Below, piece by piece: positions 1 to 4,694 of a DNA stretch of 5,486 nucleotides. The notes beneath the pieces were generated by a model. That model ran no database searches. It worked only from the letters and a program-made list of their open reading frames with translations, and was not told the origin of the DNA. The stretch covers positions 1 to 5,486 of the forward strand of contig JAUWHL010000090.1 in the NCBI GenBank assembly GCA_030605895.1, written 5' to 3'. The translations under genes and the position numbers were made by a program. The stretch is from Promethearchaeota archaeon (GTDB lineage Archaea > Asgardarchaeota > Lokiarchaeia > Sigyniarchaeales > SOKP01). Each line of letters begins with the position of its first letter. Position 1 is the stretch's first letter.

Positions 1-2
1 AT

Positions 3-71
3 ATTACAGCTCTTCAAAGAATCATATTTGCTTTTCGTAAGTTTTCTAGTAAAAATAAAAAGGAAGCATAG
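3..71 (+). CDS. Possible C-terminal tail of a gene entering from the left
   Basis: Frame 3 is open from the window edge to a TAG at 69-71 and would encode about 22 residues ending in a basic tail (ALQRIIFAFRKFSSKNKKEA). The composition, amphipathic and then lysine-rich, is typical of a protein C-terminus, and its stop would face the convergent iron-sulfur gene. The stretch is too short to assign a family. Frame 1 is also open, to a TAA at 106-108, but its product looks less protein-like. This is an inference from composition only, and the stretch may be non-coding. Confidence 0.25.
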   Translation: MTALQRIIFAFRKFSSKNKKEA

Positions 72-79
72 CTTTGCTT
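51..79 (-). terminator. Hairpin plus T-tract after the iron-sulfur protein gene
   Basis: Read on the minus strand, a short stem (AAGCA at 64-68 pairing with TGCTT at 75-79, 6-base loop) is followed by a T-rich run, the complement of the A-rich 51-61. It lies about 37 bases beyond the TAG stop of the minus-strand gene. Archaeal RNA polymerase terminates mainly on oligo-T, so the T-tract is the stronger part of the evidence; the 5-bp stem is weak. Confidence 0.35.
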
Positions 80-115
80 ACTATTATTTAAAATTGTTTT
101 CCTGCTAAATTTGTT

Positions 116-1258
116 CTATTTTCTTAATCTAGGAGGGGGTACAAACACAGTTCTCATTCCTTCCAACAATGAAATGGCGTTTTCTGGACAGAAATGAGCA
201 CAAACGCCACACCCTATACACCATTCAGCATTTCGTTCTGCTTTATTATTATCATCCCCTTGGATTGCTTCTACAGGACATTTCTCCATACAAGTACCAC
301 ATCCAACACATTTACTCTTGTCAATATAGGATAAAAAGTTAGTTGAATTTATTATAGCTGTGGTTCCCATTCTCCACCAATCAAAAATCCCACAACAACA
401 TTTACAACAATTGCAAACACTAGTCTCTTCTTTTGAGATATCAGAATGAGGATGCCAAGCTTTGTGAACTAAACCATCTTTTTCAGAAGCTTTCAATATT
501 GTTATTGCTTCCTCTTTTGATATCATTCTTCCAAAACCTTGTTCAGTCACATATTTTGCAGATTTTCCAAAAGTAAAACAATTTTCTCTGAGTTCTGTCT
601 GTTTACATTGATTACCTAATAAGTCTTGATGATGTCTACAAAAACAATGTCCTACGGCGATCTCATCAAACTTTTGTATTATCTCTTCAACATTTTGAGT
701 CGTTATTACTTTTTCTTCTGGAATCTCTAATTCCTTGTTAATTGTAATCTGAATTTCTTCACCTTCTATATTTTTATCTAAAAATGGAACAGTTCTATCA
801 AAAGGAAGCATCCTTTGAAATATTGGTAGAATCGTATCATAATTATCTTGGATAAAATCAGCTAATTCATTAAATAATTTTGCAAATAATTTAGCGATTT
901 TTTCATTTTCCTCAGAAAATTCAATTTTTTTCATAAAGGTATACTCAAATGCCCCAACCATTACTAATGGCATTAATCTATATACCATTATACCTTTTGA
1001 GTTAGGTTGATTAAATACAAATCCAATTTTAGCTAATTTTTCAACATGAGCTATTATTTCATCTTCAGACATTTTGCTACTTAATTTTAATTGTTCCATA
1101 GTTTGAGAAGGCTTTTTTCTAAAAGCCATAATAAAATTTAATTGCTTTTCATCAATCAACAATTTCAATAGTTCAATCATGGTATTAGTTATAGGAAATG
1201 GAAAAGAACCTGCTTTTACAATCGTTCTTGCCACTTTTTTATATTTTTCTTCTGACAT
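116..1258 (-). CDS. Winged-helix-like / cysteine-rich / 2x[4Fe-4S] ferredoxin-domain protein
   Basis: This 380-residue cytoplasmic protein has no signal peptide or clear membrane segment. Residues about 25-105 look like a winged-helix fold: helices, an EEL-type turn region near 55-80, and a wing ending in VYRLMPL. A linker follows, then a cysteine-rich module: CFCR at 205-208, C218, C227, a GFGRMISKEEA stretch at 241-251, and CNCCKCCCG at 282-290. Two classic ferredoxin motifs end the protein: CVGCGTCMEKCP (317-328) and CIGCGVCAHFCP (347-358), each CxxCxxCxxxCP and fit for one [4Fe-4S] cluster. This order matches a family of 4Fe-4S proteins of about 380 residues that I recall from anaerobic bacteria and archaea; as far as I know its biochemical role is undefined. 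Electron transfer or redox sensing is inferred. The ATG at 1256-1258 has no Shine-Dalgarno. The gene is divergent from purD and convergent with whatever enters from the left. Confidence 0.9.
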   Translation of the reverse strand: MSEEKYKKVARTIVKAGSFPFPITNTMIELLKLLIDEKQLNFIMAFRKKPSQTMEQLKLSSKMSEDEIIAHVEKLAKIGFVFNQPNSKGIMVYRLMPLVMVGAFEYTFMKKIEFSEENEKIAKLFAKLFNELADFIQDNYDTILPIFQRMLPFDRTVPFLDKNIEGEEIQITINKELEIPEEKVITTQNVEEIIQKFDEIAVGHCFCRHHQDLLGNQCKQTELRENCFTFGKSAKYVTEQGFGRMISKEEAITILKASEKDGLVHKAWHPHSDISKEETSVCNCCKCCCGIFDWWRMGTTAIINSTNFLSYIDKSKCVGCGTCMEKCPVEAIQGDDNNKAERNAEWCIGCGVCAHFCPENAISLLEGMRTVFVPPPRLRK

Positions 1259-1365
1259 TTTTATCTAAATTTTAAATTAGTATTTAATTATTTGGTTAAT
1301 AATTAATGTTAAAATTAAATATTATCCTAATTAGTTATTATAGAATTATAGAATTAATTAGTCTG
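1259..1365. promoter_or_regulatory. Divergent promoter region between the iron-sulfur gene and purD
   Basis: These 107 bases separate two divergent starts and are almost pure A/T. For purD the best TATA-like box is TTAAATAT at 1315-1322 (plus strand), which would place transcription start near 1345 and give a leader of about 25 bases. For the minus-strand gene, TATA-like stretches read as AATTAAATAC near 1280-1290 and ATTTAATTTT near 1313-1322. With such biased composition, box-like matches are expected by chance, so only the existence of a shared promoter region is well supported, not the exact boxes. Confidence 0.4.
1341..1356 (+). repeat. Two tandem copies of TAGAATTA in the purD leader
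   Basis: The octamer TAGAATTA occurs twice in direct succession, at 1341-1348 and 1349-1356, ending 9 bases before the ATG at 1366 and 15 before the preferred purD start. It may be a protein-binding half-site pair or simply a small duplication in AT-rich DNA. Confidence 0.4.
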
Positions 1366-1371
1366 ATGGCT

Positions 1372-2691
1372 ATGGTAAATTGTTTAATCGTGGGGCACGG
1401 TGCCAGAGAACATGTTATTGGTGAAACTCTTGTTAAGGGAGGTGCTAATTTATTTTCCTTTATGAGTTTTAAAAATGCTGGATTAGAAGATTTAAGCAAA
1501 AAAATCAAAATTCACTCTGAGTCTGATTTTAAAGAAATTATTGGTTTTTGCAAAGAGAATAAAATTGATTTTGCTGTAATTGGACCTGAAGCTCCATTAG
1601 TTGTTGGAATTGTCGATGCGCTGGAAAAAGGTGGAATTCCCTGTATTGGTCCCAAAATTGAAGCTGCTCAATTAGAGGGTTCGAAAGTTTTTACAAGAAA
1701 TTTATTAGAAAAATATAAGATTAAATCAAATGTTAAGAATAAAATTTTTGAATCAATGGATGGAATTGAGAGATTTATTAAAGACATGGGGGAAGAGAAT
1801 GTTGTTGTAAAACCAGAAGGTCTAACTGGAGGTAAGGGAGTTAAAGTTTATGGAGATCACCTTTCCTCAAAAGCAGATATTTTAGAATATTGTCAAGAAT
1901 TGACGAATAATAATAATAGATTTCTTTTAGAAGAAAAATGTATAGGTGAAGAATTCACTTTACAAACTTTTGTTGATGGAAAAACGGTTCTCGGTTCACC
2001 CTTAGTTCAAGATCATAAAAGAGCATATGAAGATGATAAGGGTCCAAATACAGGAGGGATGGGATCTTATTCGATGGAAGATCATCTTATGCCATTTATT
2101 ACTCAAAAAGACGTCAACATTGCACTTGAAGATATGAAAAAGACAGTAGCAGCCGTGAAAACAGAAACAGGTACAGAATACAAAGGTTTTTTATATGGAC
2201 AATTTATGAAAACAGCAAAGGGATTAAAACTAATTGAATACAATTCTCGATTTGGTGATCCTGAAGCTATGAATGTTTTACCACTTCTCCAAGGAAACCT
2301 TGTAGATATTTGTTGGTCGATCATAAATGGGAATTTATCTCAGAATTTTGAATTTGAAAAGAAAGCAACTGTGTGCAAATATTTAGCTCCAGAAGGGTAT
2401 CCTGCTAATCCTAAAAGAGATGAACAGATTATAATAAACAGAGAAGAAATTAATAAATCAGGAGCGAAATATTATTATGCATCAGTTTATCGAGAGAGTG
2501 GAAAGATATTCACTACAACTTCAAGAGCAATGGGGGTACTAGGGATTGCTGATTCGTTAGAAAAAGCAGAAAGAATAGCAGAAAAGGGAGTAACATGTAT
2601 TGAGGGAAATCTATTTCATAGAAAGGATATAGGCACACTGAAATTATTACAGAAACGAATTGAGCACATGAATTCTCTTTTAATTGAATAA
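1372..2691 (+). CDS. purD: Phosphoribosylamine-glycine ligase (GAR synthetase)
   Basis: PurD joins 5-phosphoribosylamine and glycine using ATP to make glycinamide ribonucleotide, the second step of de novo purine synthesis, in the cytoplasm. Numbering from the ATG at 1372 (439 residues): N-terminal nucleotide-fold motif GHGAREH (8-14), GPEAPLVVGIVD (71-82), SKVFTR (104-109), ATP-grasp KPEGLTGGKGVKV (147-159), EEKCIGEEFTLQ (187-198), QDHKRAYE (213-220) with TGGMGS (227-232), GFLYGQFM (272-279), and Mg-binding LIEYNSRFGDPE (287-298; E289 and N291). The C-terminal domain ends FHRKDIGTLKLLQKRIEHM (415-433). LTGGKGVKV in place of the bacterial LAAGKGVVV, and the HRKDIG tail, match the methanogen/Asgard type. 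The frame is open back to an ATG at 1306, but that would add 22 Ile/Tyr/Leu-rich residues and cover the likely promoter. ATG 1366 is a close alternative. No Shine-Dalgarno is visible. All catalytic motifs are intact; no other pur gene is in the window. Confidence 0.96.
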   Translation: MVNCLIVGHGAREHVIGETLVKGGANLFSFMSFKNAGLEDLSKKIKIHSESDFKEIIGFCKENKIDFAVIGPEAPLVVGIVDALEKGGIPCIGPKIEAAQLEGSKVFTRNLLEKYKIKSNVKNKIFESMDGIERFIKDMGEENVVVKPEGLTGGKGVKVYGDHLSSKADILEYCQELTNNNNRFLLEEKCIGEEFTLQTFVDGKTVLGSPLVQDHKRAYEDDKGPNTGGMGSYSMEDHLMPFITQKDVNIALEDMKKTVAAVKTETGTEYKGFLYGQFMKTAKGLKLIEYNSRFGDPEAMNVLPLLQGNLVDICWSIINGNLSQNFEFEKKATVCKYLAPEGYPANPKRDEQIIINREEINKSGAKYYYASVYRESGKIFTTTSRAMGVLGIADSLEKAERIAEKGVTCIEGNLFHRKDIGTLKLLQKRIEHMNSLLIE

Positions 2692-2694
2692 AAA

Positions 2695-2709
2695 TTATTT
2701 TTTATTTTG
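2695..2709 (+). terminator. Oligo-T end of purD
   Basis: A T-rich tract with runs of six and four Ts begins 4 bases after the purD TAA. It has no stem of note. Archaeal transcription terminates on such U-rich tracts, so this is a plausible purD end and argues against purD and the HEAT gene forming one tight operon. Confidence 0.45.
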
Positions 2710-2730
2710 TAATCTTTCTAATTATTCGAG

Positions 2731-2739
2731 TTTTATATT
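2731..2739 (+). promoter_or_regulatory. TATA-like box upstream of the HEAT-repeat gene
   Basis: TTTTATATT resembles the archaeal TATA box and sits about 50 bases before the ATG. A start of transcription 25-27 bases downstream would leave a leader of roughly 20-25 bases. The surrounding DNA is AT-rich, so chance matches are common. Confidence 0.3.
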
Positions 2740-2785
2740 CTATAATCATTAAATTCTAATATTTTCTTCATAAATCTATACTTGA

Positions 2786-3271
2786 ATGATGAATTGGTAT
2801 GAAAAGAATGCAGAATTTAATGCTCTAATAAAACAATTATTTCATGATAACGATTGGCAAAAAAGGGCTGAGGCTGCTAGACTGCTTGGATTGTTGAAAG
2901 ATGGTAGAGCTATTAATTTAATGTGTAAGGCTCTTAGAACAGAAAAGGATCATACGGTTATCAATAAGATTATTGAAGCCTTGGGTAGAATTGGGGATAG
3001 TAGAGCAACTTTAAGGATTGTTGAAAAATTTGAAGAAGAACAAGAGAAAACTGAGATTGACAAATTCAGGATAATATACATTATAGAGAGTTTAATAAAA
3101 ATCAAAGATAAAAGAGCATTACCATATCTAGGCCTATTATTAAACTCTTCTGATGAGGATATAAAAAATCTTGCTTTAAAAGCTTTTGATGCGATTGAGC
3201 CAAATTGGAAGGAAATTGTAAAAAAAGAAAGAAAGAAATCAATTCAAGAAATTTTTAAATCTAAGAATTAA
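2786..3271 (+). CDS. Small HEAT-repeat (PBS-lyase-like) protein
   Basis: This is a soluble 161-residue all-helical protein. I see about four HEAT units of the short PBS-lyase type: residues 22-50 (RAEAARLLGLLKDGRAINLM core), 53-82 (INKIIEALGRIGDSRATLRI core), 91-119 (IIYIIESLIKIKDKRALPYL core) and a last partial unit at 122-140. Each has the usual helix, Gly/Lys-Asp-x-Arg-Ala turn, helix pattern. The tail (145-161) is lysine-rich and unpaired with a repeat. Such proteins form a curved scaffold that binds other proteins; members of this type also act as phycobilin lyases in cyanobacteria, which is not expected here. No catalytic residues are evident, and its partner cannot be read from the sequence. 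Two ATGs lie side by side (2786 and 2789) with no Shine-Dalgarno, so the start may be either. It sits 94 bases after purD and about 113-134 bases before the HAD gene, on the same strand. Confidence 0.85.
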   Translation: MMNWYEKNAEFNALIKQLFHDNDWQKRAEAARLLGLLKDGRAINLMCKALRTEKDHTVINKIIEALGRIGDSRATLRIVEKFEEEQEKTEIDKFRIIYIIESLIKIKDKRALPYLGLLLNSSDEDIKNLALKAFDAIEPNWKEIVKKERKKSIQEIFKSKN

Positions 3272-3287
3272 TACAATTGTTCATTTG

Positions 3288-3313
3288 TAATATACCCTCT
3301 ATATTAATTTTTT
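3288..3313 (+). terminator. Stem-loop and T6 run after the HEAT-repeat gene
   Basis: A perfect 7-bp stem (TAATATA at 3288-3294 with TATATTA at 3300-3306) closes a CCCTC loop and is followed, after one base, by six Ts (3308-3313), 17 bases after the stop codon. The geometry is that of an intrinsic terminator, although the stem is all A-T. The T-run alone could end transcription in an archaeon. Confidence 0.45.
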
Positions 3314-3318
3314 AAATA
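3311..3318 (+). promoter_or_regulatory. TATA box candidate for the HAD gene
   Basis: TTTAAATA fits the archaeal TATA consensus TTTAWATA exactly. Transcription would begin around 3340, giving a leader of about 45-65 bases. It overlaps the T-run of the preceding terminator candidate. Confidence 0.35.
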
Positions 3319-3392
3319 ATAAATCTTTAATAAGTAGTTATTTAAGATTCTAAAATTCTCATTATTTTAAATTAATAGGTATTATTGCATAA

Positions 3393-3397
3393 AAGGA
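3393..3397 (+). promoter_or_regulatory. Shine-Dalgarno-like AAGGA before the TTG start at 3406
   Basis: AAGGA lies 8 bases before the TTG at 3406, a normal spacing. The earlier in-frame TTG at 3385 has only AGGT at 3377-3380, spaced 4 bases away. This site is the reason for preferring 3406 as the start of the HAD gene. Confidence 0.5.
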
Positions 3398-3405
3398 AAT
3401 CTTCT

Positions 3406-4518
3406 TTGAAAAAAAAACCATTTTGTTGTTGTTGGGATTTAGAAGGGCCAATTAGTATTATTGATTTTGCAGCTGAACTTGGAAGCAAATTAAATGAAAA
3501 ATCAATATTTGATTTACATAAATATAATATGAGTCAATTTTTTACTATGATTTCCAACTACGATGATTATATTATTGATATTCCGGGAGTTAAAGAATCA
3601 TTAAATATTCCTGAGTATCAACCCGGAGATACTCTTAGATTAATGGCTCCTTTATATGTATCATGTTTTAAAGAAAGTGAATTAATAAATTTAGCCAAAA
3701 AGAACTTTGGATTATTGCCTGGCTGTAAAGAATTAATGAAGATTTTACATAAAGACTGGGATATATTCGTAATTTCTACAAGTTATTCACAATTTGCTTA
3801 TAATGTTGCTGAAGTGTTAAATATACCAATAGATCATGTATATTGTACAGAATTAAACGTTAAGCAGTTAAAAGAAGGGTTAACAGATATAACCAATAGT
3901 ATAGATATGTTGATGCAAGAGATCTTCGAAAAATATCTTACTAACAATAAAGATCTTGATTGTGTTATTGATGATTTAAATAGTTTCTTCTGGAAAGGTC
4001 AACAATCTGATTATATAAAGCTTATGAATCAAGTTAAGGTTATAGGTGGGAAAAGGAAAGAAGCCGCTATCGAAGAAATATCTAAAAGAGTAAAAATTCC
4101 ACTCTCAGAAATGATCGCCTTAGGTGATTCAATTACTGACATAAATATGCTCCAGAGAATTAAGGATGAAGATGGTATTTCTGTTTCGTTTAATGGAAAT
4201 AAATTCACTGTTGGTAGAGCTAATATTGCAGTGACAACTTCAAATAGTTTAGGAATATTGCCAATTTTTCAAGAGAAACATAATATAAAAGAATTTTTAG
4301 AAAAATGGGAAACTGAGTTTAAAAAGTTTCAGGATAATCCAAAAAAAATCATGGATGGGTTAATATCAGAAGAAGCAACAAATTTCTTTTCTAAATATAA
4401 CTTTCTCCCTGATTTTGTTGACTTAACTAATAAATCAAAAGATCAGTTAACTAAAATAATTTTAAGACAAGAGAAAATGCGAAAAATTGTCAGAGGATGG
4501 GCAGGGTCGTTTAATTAG
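3406..4518 (+). CDS. HAD-superfamily protein, EhaR/COG4030-like
   Basis: The protein is a predicted soluble HAD-fold phosphatase-like protein of 370 residues. Numbering from the TTG at 3406: motif I WDLEGP (10-15) with nucleophile D11; motif II VISTSYSQF (122-130); motif III lysine in GGKRKEAA (214-221); motif IV ALGDSITDINML (238-249) with the acidic pair D241/D245. The cap lies at about 20-110. The last 75 residues are a helical extension ending RGWAGSF. The opening DLEGPISIIDFAAEL, the downstream PGDTLRL, and ISTSY...YCTEL resemble the protein named energy-converting hydrogenase A subunit R in methanogens, whose function is unknown. The DLEG form, with Glu where most HAD phosphatases have the second Asp, also occurs in ThrH-type phosphoserine phosphatases. 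Small-molecule phosphatase activity is inferred; the substrate is unknown. No hydrogenase subunit lies beside it here. No ATG precedes motif I in this frame; TTG 3406 (with AAGGA) or TTG 3385 must be used. Confidence 0.85.
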   Translation: MKKKPFCCCWDLEGPISIIDFAAELGSKLNEKSIFDLHKYNMSQFFTMISNYDDYIIDIPGVKESLNIPEYQPGDTLRLMAPLYVSCFKESELINLAKKNFGLLPGCKELMKILHKDWDIFVISTSYSQFAYNVAEVLNIPIDHVYCTELNVKQLKEGLTDITNSIDMLMQEIFEKYLTNNKDLDCVIDDLNSFFWKGQQSDYIKLMNQVKVIGGKRKEAAIEEISKRVKIPLSEMIALGDSITDINMLQRIKDEDGISVSFNGNKFTVGRANIAVTTSNSLGILPIFQEKHNIKEFLEKWETEFKKFQDNPKKIMDGLISEEATNFFSKYNFLPDFVDLTNKSKDQLTKIILRQEKMRKIVRGWAGSFN

Positions 4519-4530
4519 GTTAATCTACTT

Positions 4531-4556
4531 AAAAATTAATTGTTATTTTTCATTTT
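4531..4556 (+). terminator. T-rich end of the HAD gene
   Basis: An all-A/T stem (AAAAAT at 4531-4536 with ATTTTT at 4545-4550) and T-runs of five and four follow the HAD stop by 12 bases. The stem is weak; the T-rich tract is the more credible signal. Confidence 0.3.
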
Positions 4557-4612
4557 AGAAATTGCCTCAAACAAATTCTAAATAGGTAAAAAATAAATTC
4601 TAATTAGTACAA

Positions 4613-4662
4613 TTTTTATATGAGAAAATGTTAGGTTTCTCTAAAATTTTGTATAATTTAAA
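4613..4662 (+). promoter_or_regulatory. Promoter candidates for the PAS protein gene
   Basis: Two TATA-like boxes lie in the 176-base gap before the PAS gene: TTTTTATA at 4613-4620, which would give a leader of about 50 bases, and TATAATTTAAA at 4652-4662, which would give one of about 15 bases. The first leaves room for the GAGGT ribosome-binding site at 4679 and so fits better. The rest of the gap shows no other gene or structure I can support. Confidence 0.3.
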
Positions 4663-4678
4663 CACCATAAAGATAAAT

Positions 4679-4683
4679 GAGGT
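4679..4683 (+). promoter_or_regulatory. Shine-Dalgarno GAGGT for the PAS protein
   Basis: GAGGT precedes the ATG at 4695 by 11 bases, slightly long but usable. The only other in-frame start is a TTG at 4686, just 2 bases from GAGGT and so too close. A TAA at 4683-4685 closes the frame upstream. This fixes the start at 4695. Confidence 0.5.
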
Positions 4684-4694
4684 AATTGTTAGAA

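Noticed and set aside
1..108. Frame 1 open to TAA at 106-108 as an alternative left-edge coding tail
   Set aside because: The product is rich in Tyr, Phe and Leu and runs through the hairpin region; the frame 3 tail ending at 71 is more protein-like. Neither can be confirmed.
2103..2324. Minus-strand open frame of 73 codons
   Set aside because: It lies wholly inside purD on the opposite strand, has no recognisable domain, and crosses the catalytic region (GFLYGQFM, IEYNSRFGDPE) that fixes the true frame.
3272..3289. Second hairpin, TACAA/TTGTA with an 8-base loop
   Set aside because: It has only five pairs and no T-run directly after it; the neighbouring stem at 3288-3306 is the better terminator.
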